From: Xenorhabdus bovienii SS-2004
GTDB lineage: Bacteria > Pseudomonadota > Gammaproteobacteria > Enterobacterales > Enterobacteriaceae
Direction of reading: 5' to 3'
Length of the DNA: 64,000 nucleotides
Assembly (NCBI RefSeq): GCF_000027225.1
Contig: NC_013892.1
Span: 1,798,001 to 1,862,000, forward strand
Below are positions 36,315 to 46,071 of this stretch, piece after piece. The translations under genes were made by a program, and so were the position numbers. The notes under the pieces are model-generated. The model did not search any database. It worked only from the letters and a program-made list of their open reading frames with translations, and was not told the DNA's origin. The stretch's first letter is position 1; every line of letters starts with the position of its first letter.

Positions 36315-37524
36315 CAGGGCAATCGCATCTAAAATTCATTGACAATGGTTTAATTTCATGTCGTTATGCAGCTTTTAAATCCATCCTTATGTCCTCTGTC
36401 AGCCCTTTGTTACAGCATTTTGCCTCACTTGAAGATCCCCGAGTTCAACGAACTCAGTTGCATAGTTTGGAAAATATCCTGACTATCGCCATCTGCGCTG
36501 TGATTTGTGGCGCTGAAGGTTGGGTCGAAATTGAAGAGTTTGGCGAATCTAAACAGGATTTCTTTACCCAACTGCTTGCTCTCACTAATGGCATCCCCTC
36601 TCACGATACCTTTGGTCGTGTCTTTGCTGCACTTGATGCGCAGGCTTTTGCCGACTGTTTCACCTCCTGGATATCTACGCTGGCACAAGGAGTTGATCAG
36701 GATATCATCGCTATTGATGGCAAAACCATGCGCCGGTCACTCGATAAAGCCAACGGCAAGGCGGCAATCCATCTGGTCAGCGCCTTTGCCTGTACCAATC
36801 GCTTAGTTCTGGGACAAGTGAAAGTGGAGAGTAAATCCAATGAAATCACCGCTATTCCTAAGTTACTTCGACGATTGGTTTTGTCTGGAAGTCTGGTGAC
36901 TATCGATGCCATGGGATGCCAGAAAGCGATTGCTCATCAATTACATGAAGCGGGCGCGGATTACGTACTGAGCCTGAAAGAAAATCATCCCGGCCTGTAT
37001 AATGATGTCAGCCATTATTTCGATTATGTCTCATCCCAACCGGAGCGCCTGAGCGAATATGAAGACGTGGATGCCGGACATGGCCGCATTGAGCGACGCA
37101 CAGTACAAATGACCCATGTTGATTGGTTGCCGGAAAAGGCGTGCTGGTGTGGTTTACACAGCATAATACGGGTGATCCGCGAACGCTATGTAGGAAATGA
37201 AGTGAGCCGGGAGAGCTGTTATTTTATCAGCACTTTACGTCCGACAGAGGCTCAACGGGCAGCGACAGCGATCCGCAGTCACTGGCAAATAGAAACGCAA
37301 CTCCATTGGTGTCTGGATATTGCTTTTAATGAAGATCAGCAGCGAATGCGGGAAGGCAATGCAGCCGCCAATATGGCATTACTCAATAAAATCGCGTTGA
37401 ATTTACTGCGCTTAGCTCCCACCAAAGCGGGAATTAAAGCACGCCGTAAACGGGCTGGTTGGGATGGTGAATATCTACTTACAGTACTGGGCAAAGCGCA
37501 TCAAATTTAGATGCGATTGCCTTG
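36315..37524 (+). mobile_element. ISAs1-family element with 10-bp target duplication
   Basis: 1210 bp. Ends read ca(g/a)ggcaatcgcatctaaa inward from both sides. The direct repeat ggtggcagga flanks it exactly (36305-36314 and 37525-37534). Confidence 0.92.
36389..37510 (+). CDS. ISAs1-family transposase
   Basis: 373 residues. The N-terminal DUF4277-like part is FASLEDPRVQRTQLHSLENI. Catalytic motifs include IIAIDGKTMRRS, VTIDAMGCQK and the C-terminal RSHWQIETQLHWCLDIAFNE with its glutamate. Intact and of normal length. Confidence 0.92.
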   Translation: MSSVSPLLQHFASLEDPRVQRTQLHSLENILTIAICAVICGAEGWVEIEEFGESKQDFFTQLLALTNGIPSHDTFGRVFAALDAQAFADCFTSWISTLAQGVDQDIIAIDGKTMRRSLDKANGKAAIHLVSAFACTNRLVLGQVKVESKSNEITAIPKLLRRLVLSGSLVTIDAMGCQKAIAHQLHEAGADYVLSLKENHPGLYNDVSHYFDYVSSQPERLSEYEDVDAGHGRIERRTVQMTHVDWLPEKACWCGLHSIIRVIRERYVGNEVSRESCYFISTLRPTEAQRAATAIRSHWQIETQLHWCLDIAFNEDQQRMREGNAAANMALLNKIALNLLRLAPTKAGIKARRKRAGWDGEYLLTVLGKAHQI

Positions 37525-37561
37525 GGTGGCAGGAGCCATCCTGTCTCCTGTTTGATTGTTA

Positions 37562-37732
37562 TTATAAACAGTATTGAGTCGTGTTATCCGAATTTAACAA
37601 AAGACAAGTAGCTGTACACTCTGCATATAATAGGGGTGACAGAGCCAAAGGTAAGCAGAAAGAAGCATAAGTCTGCATTGAAGCTAAAAGAGTCGTGCCT
37701 GCTACTAGGCAAAGAAGAAGATATTTTTTCAT
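37562..37732 (-). CDS. Small secreted cysteine-containing peptide
   Basis: 56 residues. The ATG at 37732 follows GGAGAATGATT, a good ribosome site. The signal peptide is MKKYLLLCLVAGTTLLASM to about TYA. The mature peptide of roughly 30 residues has four cysteines (FCLPL, AECTATC, QYCL). No family is recognised. It could be a small exported peptide or toxin-like molecule. The flanks are IS debris and a short promoter region I cannot define. Confidence 0.45.
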   Translation of the reverse strand: MKKYLLLCLVAGTTLLASMQTYASFCLPLALSPLLYAECTATCLLLNSDNTTQYCL

Positions 37733-37999
37733 AATCATTCTCCACATCTTTTACAACGTTATTATCACAAAGACGAGTAAATCTAATAAACCCATCTCCA
37801 CCCAACAACAAGCGAATAATACTGAACAATTAGTTACTCTCTGAAACTAAAGCCAATATTTCTTTACCCATTCCCTTGAGTGGTTAAAGGAATCCCCCAT
37901 GCCATCAGTTAACACGGGTGGCATTTTTGTATCTGCATTTCACCGCGCACCGCAGCGCAATTCTAACGTCGAGCCTTTATTTAGGAATGAACCTTTGAG

Positions 38000-38172
38000 G
38001 AATCAGCTAAAACTGATGCTACTCTACATACAGCGGCTAACACATCAAACGGGGCGACTGGCTGAATGGGTAAAAAATCAGCTTCAAAAAAACACTCTTG
38101 TGTGGTTGCTTGTGCACTCGCGAACAAGTTCGCTCGGATTGCTTGGGCAATAACGACCCAACGAACTGAGTT
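38000..38172 (+). pseudogene. C-terminal remnant of an IS110-family transposase
   Basis: The frame IQRLTHQTGRLAEWVKNQLQ parallels the end of the intact copies downstream, then shifts frame at an A run near 38090 (KKHSCVVACALANKFARIAW in the other frame). It is a diverged older copy. The stretch 37733-37999 shows nothing else I can name. Confidence 0.7.
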
Positions 38173-38397
38173 TAATCCATCCTGATAACGTCGAACTAAG
38201 TGACTACGTAATCATAGATAAAAGAAGTTACTTATCTGGTTTTGCGAAGACTGGTAATTGATGACTGAACGGCCTGACGGCCTGGTGATAAACCTAACAA
38301 AAAAAATGGCTCATAGAAGCCGGGCGGTTAATGAGATGGTCCCCACCACCCTGTGAGCGGTATGCTGGCAGGGTGTTTCTTTCAGGAGAAGACCATC

Positions 38398-39402
38398 ATG
38401 CAAAACGTTACGCTTATTGGTATTGATCTCGGCAAACATTCTTTCCACGTTCACTGTCAGGACAAATCAGGAAAGGCCCTGCTGCGTAAAAAATTTACCC
38501 GCGCCAGACTGATGGAGTTTTTAGCGGGATCGCCATCAGCGACTGTTGTAATGGAAGCCTGCGCCGGTGCTCACTTTATGGCTCGCCGGATCGCTGCTTT
38601 TGGTCACGAAGCGAAGCTGATTTCTCCACAATTTGTTCGTCCTTTTGTAAAGAGCAACAAGAACGATTTTGTGGATGCTGAAGCCATATGCGAAGCTGCA
38701 TCTCGTCCCTCCATGCGATTTGTGCAACCACGAACAGAGGCGCAACAAGCTATGCGCGCCCTGCATCGGGTCAGAGAATCACTGGTCAGAGACAGGGTTA
38801 AAACCACTAATCAGATGCACGCTTTTTTACTGGAATTTGGCATCAGTATGCCGATCGGAACCGCCGTGATAAAAAGACTTTCAACCGTCTTGGCAGAGAA
38901 CGAACTTCCTCCCTATCTGGCACAGTTGCTGATGCGCTTACATGCCCATTATCTTTATCTTGTCGAACAGCTCACCGAGCTTGAGACGGCACTGGAGCAG
39001 GAGCTGAGACGTGATGAAACAGGACAGCGTCTTCAGACAATACCGGGCGTGGGTCCGATAACTGCCAGCGTCTTATCATCGCAGCTGGGCGATGGTAAGC
39101 AGTATGGCTGTAGCCGGGATTTTGCTGCTTCAACCGGTCTGGTACCACGCCAGTACAGCACGGGTGGCAAAAATACGCTTTTAGGGATAAGTAAACGCGG
39201 AGACAAAAATCTGCGACGGTTACTTGTCCAGTGCGCCAGAGTCTTTATCCAGAGAATCGATTATCAGTCAGGAAGGCTGGCTGAATGGGTAAAGGCTCAG
39301 CTTGAGCGAAAACACTCAAATGTTGTGGCCTGTGCGCTGGCCAACAAATTAGCCCGGATAGCCTGGGCAATCACAACACGGCAAACTGTGTTCGAAAGGT
39401 AA
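38398..39402 (+). CDS. IS110-family DEDD transposase (copy 1)
   Basis: 334 residues from the ATG at 38398, which follows CAGGAG. The N-terminal RuvC-like DEDD domain has LIGIDLGKHSFHVHCQDK and VVMEACAGAHFMAR. A coiled region at about 190-215 precedes the C-terminal Tnp20 domain (QTIPGVGPITASVLSSQLGD) with its serine nucleophile region (RDFAASTGLVPRQYSTGGK). Such recombinases use an RNA guide encoded in the element. Identical in sequence to copy 2. Confidence 0.92.
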   Translation: MQNVTLIGIDLGKHSFHVHCQDKSGKALLRKKFTRARLMEFLAGSPSATVVMEACAGAHFMARRIAAFGHEAKLISPQFVRPFVKSNKNDFVDAEAICEAASRPSMRFVQPRTEAQQAMRALHRVRESLVRDRVKTTNQMHAFLLEFGISMPIGTAVIKRLSTVLAENELPPYLAQLLMRLHAHYLYLVEQLTELETALEQELRRDETGQRLQTIPGVGPITASVLSSQLGDGKQYGCSRDFAASTGLVPRQYSTGGKNTLLGISKRGDKNLRRLLVQCARVFIQRIDYQSGRLAEWVKAQLERKHSNVVACALANKLARIAWAITTRQTVFER

Positions 39403-39544
39403 CGACGACGCCAGTCTGACTGGCAGGTTAATCGTTAATTAAAGCAGTTCCCAATCTGGTTTTGCGAAGACTGATTATTGATGACATGAACGGCTTATCG
39501 ACCTGATGGAATCCTGACATAAAAAATGGCTCTCTGAAGCCGTG
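39403..39544 (+). ncRNA. Candidate bridge-RNA region of the IS110/IS1111-type element
   Basis: The 142-bp 3' non-coding end is about twice as long as the 5' end (about 73 bp). IS1111-group elements encode their bridge RNA in the 3' end. It includes an inverted repeat (cagtctgactg) and an imperfect stem-loop region. I cannot confirm a fold or group membership by eye. Confidence 0.3.
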
Positions 39545-40764
39545 CGGTTAATGAGATGGTCCCCACCACCCTGTGAGCGGTATGCTGGCAGGGTGTTTCT
39601 TTCAGGAGAAGACCATCATGCAAAACGTTACGCTTATTGGTATTGATCTCGGCAAACATTCTTTCCACGTTCACTGTCAGGACAAATCAGGAAAGGCCCT
39701 GCTGCGTAAAAAATTTACCCGCGCCAGACTGATGGAGTTTTTAGCGGGATCGCCATCAGCGACTGTTGTAATGGAAGCCTGCGCCGGTGCTCACTTTATG
39801 GCTCGCCGGATCGCTGCTTTTGGTCACGAAGCGAAGCTGATTTCTCCACAATTTGTTCGTCCTTTTGTAAAGAGCAACAAGAACGATTTTGTGGATGCTG
39901 AAGCCATATGCGAAGCTGCATCTCGTCCCTCCATGCGATTTGTGCAACCACGAACAGAGGCGCAACAAGCTATGCGCGCCCTGCATCGGGTCAGAGAATC
40001 ACTGGTCAGAGACAGGGTTAAAACCACTAATCAGATGCACGCTTTTTTACTGGAATTTGGCATCAGTATGCCGATCGGAACCGCCGTGATAAAAAGACTT
40101 TCAACCGTCTTGGCAGAGAACGAACTTCCTCCCTATCTGGCACAGTTGCTGATGCGCTTACATGCCCATTATCTTTATCTTGTCGAACAGCTCACCGAGC
40201 TTGAGACGGCACTGGAGCAGGAGCTGAGACGTGATGAAACAGGACAGCGTCTTCAGACAATACCGGGCGTGGGTCCGATAACTGCCAGCGTCTTATCATC
40301 GCAGCTGGGCGATGGTAAGCAGTATGGCTGTAGCCGGGATTTTGCTGCTTCAACCGGTCTGGTACCACGCCAGTACAGCACGGGTGGCAAAAATACGCTT
40401 TTAGGGATAAGTAAACGCGGAGACAAAAATCTGCGACGGTTACTTGTCCAGTGCGCCAGAGTCTTTATCCAGAGAATCGATTATCAGTCAGGAAGGCTGG
40501 CTGAATGGGTAAAGGCTCAGCTTGAGCGAAAACACTCAAATGTTGTGGCCTGTGCGCTGGCCAACAAATTAGCCCGGATAGCCTGGGCAATCACAACACG
40601 GCAAACTGTGTTCGAAAGGTAACGACGACGCCAGTCTGACTGGCAGGTTAATCGTTAATTAAAGCAGTTCCCAATCTGGTTTTGCGAAGACTGATTATTG
40701 ATGACATGAACGGCTTATCGACCTGATGGAATCCTGACATAAAAAATGGCTCTCTGAAGCCGTG
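39545..40764 (+). mobile_element. IS110-family element, tandem copy 2
   Basis: The second 1220-bp unit of the head-to-tail dimer, apparently identical to copy 1 over the coding region and both ends. It ends in gccgtgcgg and is followed by the 127-bp repeat array. Confidence 0.88.
39618..40622 (+). CDS. IS110-family DEDD transposase (copy 2)
   Basis: 334 residues, identical to the protein of copy 1, from the ATG at 39618 after CAGGAG. The same DEDD and Tnp20 domains are complete. In a head-to-tail dimer the end-to-end junction (39530-39560) sits directly upstream of this gene and may drive it, as junction promoters do in IS circles. Confidence 0.92.
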   Translation: MQNVTLIGIDLGKHSFHVHCQDKSGKALLRKKFTRARLMEFLAGSPSATVVMEACAGAHFMARRIAAFGHEAKLISPQFVRPFVKSNKNDFVDAEAICEAASRPSMRFVQPRTEAQQAMRALHRVRESLVRDRVKTTNQMHAFLLEFGISMPIGTAVIKRLSTVLAENELPPYLAQLLMRLHAHYLYLVEQLTELETALEQELRRDETGQRLQTIPGVGPITASVLSSQLGDGKQYGCSRDFAASTGLVPRQYSTGGKNTLLGISKRGDKNLRRLLVQCARVFIQRIDYQSGRLAEWVKAQLERKHSNVVACALANKLARIAWAITTRQTVFER

Positions 40765-40773
40765 CGGTTTTTT

Positions 40774-41154
40774 AGGCTTATCAGGTGCGGAACTCATCGA
40801 GGCGCGGGCATCCCTGCCCATAGTGACGCCGGATAGATTTAAGCAAGCCAACATCAATCAAAAATCAGTGTTGCAAAAAAGGTGGGGACCATAGATTTTT
40901 AGGCTTATCAGGTGCGGAACTCATCGAGGCGCGGGCATCCCTGCCCATAGTGACGCCGGATAGATTTAAGCAAGCCAACATCAATCAAAAATCAGTGTTG
41001 CAAAAAAGGTGGGGACCATAGATTTTTAGGCTTATCAGGTGCGGAACTCATCGAGGCGCGGGCATCCCTGCCCATAGTGACGCCGGATAGATTTAAGCAA
41101 GCCAACATCAATCAAAAATCAGTGTTGCAAAAAAGGTGGGGACCATAGATTTTC
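40774..41154. repeat. Perfect 127-bp tandem triplication
   Basis: Three units start at 40774, 40901 and 41028 (aggcttatcaggtgcggaac). No differences are visible. Each unit holds a hairpin (gggca tccc tgccc) and ends near ggtggggaccat, the reverse complement of atggtccccacc in the left end of the adjacent IS110. The array joins IS110 on the left and truncates the IS5-type element on the right. Confidence 0.9.
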
Positions 41155-41921
41155 ATAGCGGGTTGCAATACGCCGATTTCCTTTCAGAAAACCGAAACAG
41201 CGTTCGACCACATTCCGGTCACGATAAGCCTGCTTATCAAATTGCGTGCGACCATCAGTACTACCTTTTTCATTGATTTTATAAGGAATAATGCTCTTTA
41301 TCCTCAATTTTCGCAGATAACCACGGAGTTTTCCGCCCGAATAGCCTTTATCTGCCAGTACCGCTTTACCGCGCCGTTTCATGAAACCATTTTTGCGTTG
41401 GACGCCAATGCCATCGAGCAACGGAATGGCGGATTGACTTTCATGAGCTTGCCCAGCGGTCACTATCAGGTTGAGGGGAAATCCCTTTCGGTCGGTTGCC
41501 AGGTGGATTTTGGTGCCATAACCACCGCGTGAGCGACCCAGCGCATGATCGTCAGCGATATCGGGATGTTTTTTTTCGCGCCTGCGGCATCTTTACTCGC
41601 GCGAATATTGCTGCCATCCAGGCAAATTTCAGCCCAGTCAATCAACCCTTTTTCATCCAGAATGGACAGTAAACGATTAAATATCTTGTTGATAATGCCT
41701 GATTTTGACCAACGATTAAATCGGTTATAGACCGTTTTCCAAGGCCCATAGCGTTCCGGTAAGTCGCGCCACGGTGCCCCTGAACATAGCACCCAGAACA
41801 TCCCATTCATCACACGGCGGTGTTCAACATAGGGACGTCCTGCCCGTTCTGAATGAACCAGGGGCAAACAAGATTCTATCAATATCCATGCTTCATCAGG
41901 AATGTCGTAGCGTGCCATCAT
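41151..41921 (-). pseudogene. IS5-family (IS427-type) transposase, 3'-truncated
   Basis: The first frame from 41921 reads YDIPDEAWILIESCLPLVHS and CSGAPWRDLPERYGPWKTVY. At a run of eight T residues (41569-41576, A8 on the coding strand) the reading must slip to the second frame (TAGQAHESQSAIPLL, ADKGYSGGKLRGYLR, ERCFGFLKGNRRIATRYEN). The slip is normal programmed frameshifting in this group. The C-terminus is cut at RYEN by the 127-bp repeat, so the element is probably dead. The DNA from 41922 to 42072 shows its other end but no gene. Confidence 0.8.
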
Positions 41922-42072
41922 CTTTTCCTATATTGAAAACCGTTTAGATGATAATACTACCGATTTACATTAAGGGACACGGCCTAGGTCATTTTGTGTA
42001 GGGACACCGGAAAAGTGCGAAAGGATTCGTATAGAGCATATAGGAATGGCTAAAATTTGAATATAAAAAATA

Positions 42073-42101
42073 AAGCCATCTCAGCATAATGAAGATGGCT
42101 T
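42073..42101 (-). terminator. Terminator of the peptide-transporter pseudogene
   Basis: A 9-bp perfect stem (aagccatct / agatggctt) is followed on the minus strand by a T-rich tail (tattttttat). It lies about 45 bp past the pseudogene stop. Confidence 0.75.
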
Positions 42102-42146
42102 GGGTATATCTAACTCCCGACTTGATTAATTGCGGCTTTCTTGCAA

Positions 42147-42500
42147 TTAAGATTTCGTTTCCGCTTGGTGAAAGTTGTTCATTAAACGGCGAATCGGGAT
42201 GATTAAAGCAAGCAGAATAGCAGAACAGATAATCAACGATAGTGAGACGTTGGAAAACAATTCTGGCAGGCTATCAAGTTTATTTGCACGCACGTTACCA
42301 CCAATCAGGCCAGCAGCCAGATTTCCCAGTGCGCTGGCACAGAATCATAATCCCATTACCTGTCCACGCATGCGGGAAGGTGGCAGTACAGTCATGGTTG
42401 CCAGCCCGATTGGACTGAGGCAAAGTTCACCCAGCGCCAGCAAAAGAATACAAAATGCAGGTTGGAAATGGCTGCCATTCGATGAAATGACAGCCGGATA
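42147..42500 (-). pseudogene. POT-family di/tripeptide transporter, C-terminal remnant
   Basis: The minus strand reads HFQPAFCILLLALGELCLSP, IGLATMTVLPPSRMRGQVMG, then an in-frame stop where a tryptophan is expected. It resumes FCASALGNLAAGLIGGNVRA and ends IPIRRLMNNFHQAETKS. This is the last third of a DtpA/DtpB-like transporter. The 5' two thirds are absent: at 42500 it abuts lpxL. Confidence 0.8.
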
Positions 42501-42507
42501 ACGTTAG

Positions 42508-43449
42508 TCAGTGAATGTTTTTATTGTCATCGTACAGGGATGGCATACCTTCGGGACGTGTTTTAAAACGACGGTGTAGCCACATGTACTGGTCTGGTGC
42601 CTGCATAATCTCTCGTTCAACCACCTTGTTCATAAATGCTGCCGCTTCAACTTCATCGTTTTTTGGAAAACCTTCCACCGCTGGCTGGATCATTAGCTCA
42701 TAACCTTTTCCATCCGGCAATCTACGGGGAGTAAAAGGGAGCAGAGCTGGGTCGGACAAACGGACAAGAATCGAAGTACCCATCGTTGTTGCTGCGTGTT
42801 CAACTGCGAATAATGGAGCGAATACGCTTTTACGTGGGCCATAATCATGGTCCGGCGCATACCAAACCATTTCGCCGTTTTTCAGACAACGGATCATGCC
42901 TTTCACATCTTTTCTGTCCAGCATATATTTATTGGAACGCAGTCGTCCCCAAGTTTGCAGCCAATCCATGACGGGGTTGTCATTTGGGCGATAAACACCG
43001 ATCCCCGGATTTAACAGACCCAAGATACGTGCACCCAATTCCAGTGTCAGAAAATGGATCCCGATAACAATGAATCCCTGATTACTGGATAGCACTTTTT
43101 GGAGATTTTCTTCTCCTGTGATTTTGAACCAACGCTTGATTCTCCAGTCAGGCCAAAACCATGCCATGCCAGTTTCAACCAACCCCATACCAACAGACTC
43201 AAAATTTTTGACTAGTAATTCATTTCGTTTCTCTGGTGACATATCAGGGAAACAGAGAGCTAAATTGCGTTCAGCGATTTTGGCTCGTTTTTTCAAAAAG
43301 CGTTGTGAAAGCCGGCCAAGCCGGGTTCCTATCCAATAAATCACCGGATAAGGGAGTAAAACCAGTAAATAAAGTATCCCGATACCTAGCCAAGTCAGCC
43401 AATAACGGGGGTGTAAAAATGAACGTTCAAAAGATGGTGCTTGTATCAT
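42508..43449 (-). CDS. lpxL: Kdo2-lipid IVA acyltransferase LpxL (HtrB)
   Basis: 313 residues, close to E. coli LpxL throughout. One N-terminal membrane helix (about 17-37) anchors it to the inner membrane. The HX4E acyltransferase motif is HFLTLE (about 132-137), with [20 protein letters not shown] and [14 protein letters not shown] conserved. It adds the secondary lauroyl chain to lipid A. Its neighbour trhO is divergent, as in E. coli htrB-yceA, which favours LpxL over LpxP. Confidence 0.9.
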   Translation of the reverse strand: MIQAPSFERSFLHPRYWLTWLGIGILYLLVLLPYPVIYWIGTRLGRLSQRFLKKRAKIAERNLALCFPDMSPEKRNELLVKNFESVGMGLVETGMAWFWPDWRIKRWFKITGEENLQKVLSSNQGFIVIGIHFLTLELGARILGLLNPGIGVYRPNDNPVMDWLQTWGRLRSNKYMLDRKDVKGMIRCLKNGEMVWYAPDHDYGPRKSVFAPLFAVEHAATTMGTSILVRLSDPALLPFTPRRLPDGKGYELMIQPAVEGFPKNDEVEAAAFMNKVVEREIMQAPDQYMWLHRRFKTRPEGMPSLYDDNKNIH

Positions 43450-43480
43450 GTGTTTTCAGTGTATTAAGGAGAACATTTAA

Positions 43481-43726
43481 CTAAAAGCCGAACTCGCCAG
43501 GCTCCAGGAAGTAATATTGGTGTATTGTGACATTTTTTAGTGGAATATCGAAATATTGATACATTAAATGCTTAATTGTCGATAAATCAAACACCATATC
43601 CACTATCGGGTAATGCTGCGCCAGGCCATGATTATGATATTCCTGCGCATTATATTCAAATGCTGTTTTACATCTGTTGGACATGAGTTGGGCGTGAAAT
43701 GAGGAGCAAGCACGAATTATTATCAC
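43481..43726 (-). CDS. Hypothetical protein, doubtful
   Basis: The frame holds a protein-like sequence (GLAQHYPIVDMVFDLSTIKH, FDIPLKNVTIHQYYF). The start could be a GTG at 43726 or an ATG at 43684, neither with a good ribosome site. It lies 31 bp upstream of lpxL on the same strand. No family is recognised, and it could be a shadow or a remnant. Confidence 0.35.
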   Translation of the reverse strand: MIIIRACSSFHAQLMSNRCKTAFEYNAQEYHNHGLAQHYPIVDMVFDLSTIKHLMYQYFDIPLKNVTIHQYYFLEPGEFGF

Positions 43727-43858
43727 AGAATAGCAAGGTTAAAAATCACTATTCTCTAAAGGCCATTTTCGTTATGATATCCAGCTATCAATGGGATAGC
43801 CATTGAAGTTTTGATTCTTTTATTACAGAAATGTTACCGAAATTCAGGAAAGTACACC

Positions 43859-44917
43859 ATGCCAGTGTTACATAACCGTATTTCTAATAAAGAGCTGAAA
43901 GAGCGCATGTTGGCTGAAATTGAGCCGCGCACGACTATCTCTTTTTATAAATATTTTACGATTTCCGAACTACAGGCTTTTCGCGATAGCCTGTATCAAA
44001 AATTTACCGAGTTGTCTGTTTTTGGACGGGTTTACATCGCTAAAGAAGGCATCAATGCGCAAATCAGCGTACCTTCTAAAAATGTCGATGCTTTAAAAGC
44101 GTTACTGGATGCGACTGATCCGGCTTTATGCCATCTGCGGCTGAATATTGCGCTGGAAGATGATGGCAAGTCATTTTGGGTATTGCGCATGAAATTGCGT
44201 GAGCGCATTGTTGCTGATGGTATTGAAGATGAAACCTTTAATCCATCAAACACAGGCGAATACTTAAAAGCGGAACAGGTTAACCAAATGCTGGATGATC
44301 CTGATACCTTATTCGTTGATATGCGTAACCACTATGAATATGAAGTGGGGCATTTTGAAAACGCTATTGAAATCCCTTCAGATACATTTCGTGAGCAATT
44401 GCCAATGGCAGTAGAAATGCTGAAGGATAATAAAGACAAAAATATCGTTATGTATTGTACTGGTGGAATTCGTTGTGAAAAAGCCAGTGCTTACATGCTG
44501 CATAACGGTTTTGACAAAGTCTACCACGTAGAAGGTGGCGTTATTGAGTATGCCCGTAAAGCGAAAGAACAGGGGTTACCTGTCCGTTTTATGGGTAAAA
44601 ACTTTGTTTTTGATGAGCGTATGGGTGAGCGCATTTCTGAAGATATCATTGCGCATTGTCATCAGTGCGGTACAGCCTGTGATAGCCATATCAATTGTAA
44701 AAATGATGGTTGTCACCTGCTGTTCATTCAGTGTCTCTCCTGTGCAGAGCAGTTTGAAGGGTGTTGCAGTGATATTTGTCGGGAAGAGATGAAACTGCCT
44801 GAAGAAGAACAGCGTTTTCGTCGGGCGGGAAGAGAAAATGGGACAAAAATTTTTAATAAGTCTCGCTATCGTTTAAATGATGGCCTGAATATTACATCAC
44901 TACAATCCATTAAGTAA
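43859..44917 (+). CDS. trhO: tRNA uridine-34 hydroxylase TrhO (YceA)
   Basis: 352 residues. The N-terminal UPF0176 domain has [19 protein letters not shown] and [14 protein letters not shown] rhodanese domain follows ([19 protein letters not shown]), with the active-site cysteine in [12 protein letters not shown]. The C-terminus is cysteine-rich ([32 protein letters not shown]) and may bind metal. It hydroxylates U34 in tRNAs on the way to mo5U/cmo5U. The ATG at 43859 matches family starts. Confidence 0.92.
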   Translation: MPVLHNRISNKELKERMLAEIEPRTTISFYKYFTISELQAFRDSLYQKFTELSVFGRVYIAKEGINAQISVPSKNVDALKALLDATDPALCHLRLNIALEDDGKSFWVLRMKLRERIVADGIEDETFNPSNTGEYLKAEQVNQMLDDPDTLFVDMRNHYEYEVGHFENAIEIPSDTFREQLPMAVEMLKDNKDKNIVMYCTGGIRCEKASAYMLHNGFDKVYHVEGGVIEYARKAKEQGLPVRFMGKNFVFDERMGERISEDIIAHCHQCGTACDSHINCKNDGCHLLFIQCLSCAEQFEGCCSDICREEMKLPEEEQRFRRAGRENGTKIFNKSRYRLNDGLNITSLQSIK

Positions 44918-45008
44918 TAAATATTATTTAATGGATAGTTCGCGGTAATCAGAATGTTGGCGTAAATAGTATCTCATTATTTATGCCAGCATTGTTATTT
45001 TAGAAGAT

Positions 45009-45602
45009 TTAACAGATATATTTAAAAATATTGTAAATAAAAAGTAACTCTATTTTGTTAGAAATACCGATTTTTTCTATAATATGTCTTTTGTGTGAAT
45101 AGACCGTACTATTGCTAATTTTTAGCATTTTAGCAATTTTATGTGTATCGGTCTCTTGCATCCAATAATGGATGATTCGGTTTTCCTGAAGACTGAAAAT
45201 AGAACTTTGTGTATTAAAATTGGCAAAATAACGTTGAATATCATGTGCTGTCATTTCTTGTATCCTAACCAATAATGTGCTCAGATTCTTTTTTGGTAAA
45301 ATAAAATCCTTATTTGTCAATTGAATGCTCGTATCGCACAAGGGGTATGGTTTATCGATATAGGTATAAATACGGGCATCATTAACTAACGAAATAAACA
45401 ATTTCAGTTGTTCACAATATTCCTTATGGTGGCCATAACTCGTCAAATTCACTAAGATGATATCTGGAGGAAATATAGGCAAAATATTTATGGCGTCATG
45501 AATTGATACAGCCCCGATTGAGAGGATATCTATATTTTCTTTCAGGGATTCAATAATCCCCAAACGCGTATAATGGCACTTATCAATGACTAACAGTTTC
45601 AT
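45009..45602 (-). CDS. LuxR-family regulator, RcsA-like
   Basis: 197 residues. A degenerate receiver-like N-terminus begins MKLLVIDKCHYTRLGIIESL; the CxYTRLG start resembles RcsA. A LuxR-type helix-turn-helix ends the protein (HKIAKMLKISNSTVYSHKRH, about 155-175). RcsA is an RcsB partner controlling capsule and, by RcsB boxes, flhDC. The phospho-acceptor aspartate is not conserved, as in RcsA. Assigning orthology from the sequence alone is uncertain, and other LuxR regulators of this size exist. Confidence 0.6.
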   Translation of the reverse strand: MKLLVIDKCHYTRLGIIESLKENIDILSIGAVSIHDAINILPIFPPDIILVNLTSYGHHKEYCEQLKLFISLVNDARIYTYIDKPYPLCDTSIQLTNKDFILPKKNLSTLLVRIQEMTAHDIQRYFANFNTQSSIFSLQENRIIHYWMQETDTHKIAKMLKISNSTVYSHKRHIIEKIGISNKIELLFIYNIFKYIC

Positions 45603-45816
45603 TAACTGAACATCCTTGTTCTTCTATGGTTATTATTTAAATAAAAAATGGCTTAATAATTAAGAATTAGGCGGATGAGAATGACTATATGATACAGTAT
45701 TATGAAAAATAATAAACTATGCGAATAATTCAGTTGACTAATATTTGTTCAAACGGTTAAATTGGACACTCAACATACTGAGTGTCCAAATGTTTTTCTA
45801 ATGCTCAAGGTGATTA

Positions 45817-46071
45817 TTAATGCTTAATATGATCAAGCTGACTGTATTCTGATGCTTCTATCTTTTCAATCCCAGCCTGCAGAATTAGGATGAGTTGTTT
45901 GGCTACTCCTGTTGTCAACCACAATGTTTTGTCAATATTGACATTGCCAGAGGCTTGATCTTGGGAGGATAAGTAATGAAGACGTATCATCATAGCGTCA
46001 TAGGCATCAACAGTACTGATGTCCCAACCTACAACAGGATGAGTTTGAATAATTTCATTTTTTTGTTCCAT
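45817..46071 (-). CDS. bssS: Biofilm formation regulator BssS
   Basis: 84 residues, matching BssS (YceP) closely: QTHPVVGWDISTVDAYDAMM, LHYLSSQDQ and LWLTTGVAKQLI. It influences biofilm formation and signalling in E. coli by an unclear mechanism. It lies upstream of pyrC, as in E. coli. Confidence 0.88.
   Translation of the reverse strand: MEQKNEIIQTHPVVGWDISTVDAYDAMMIRLHYLSSQDQASGNVNIDKTLWLTTGVAKQLILILQAGIEKIEASEYSQLDHIKH

Larger units (their letters stand above)
38325..39544 (+). mobile_element. IS110-family element, tandem copy 1
   Basis: 1220 bp, directly followed by a second copy in the same direction with no intervening DNA. The 5' flank has a short hairpin (caccctg / cagggtg) and the 3' non-coding part is about 140 bp. 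There is no target duplication, as usual for IS110. Confidence 0.88.

Noticed and set aside
40648..40857. 69-codon minus-strand frame at the IS110 end
   Set aside because: It spans the IS110 right end and the first 127-bp unit, so it is a junction artefact.
40774..41154. CRISPR array
   Set aside because: The repeats are 127 bp long, contiguous and without unique spacers; no cas genes are near.
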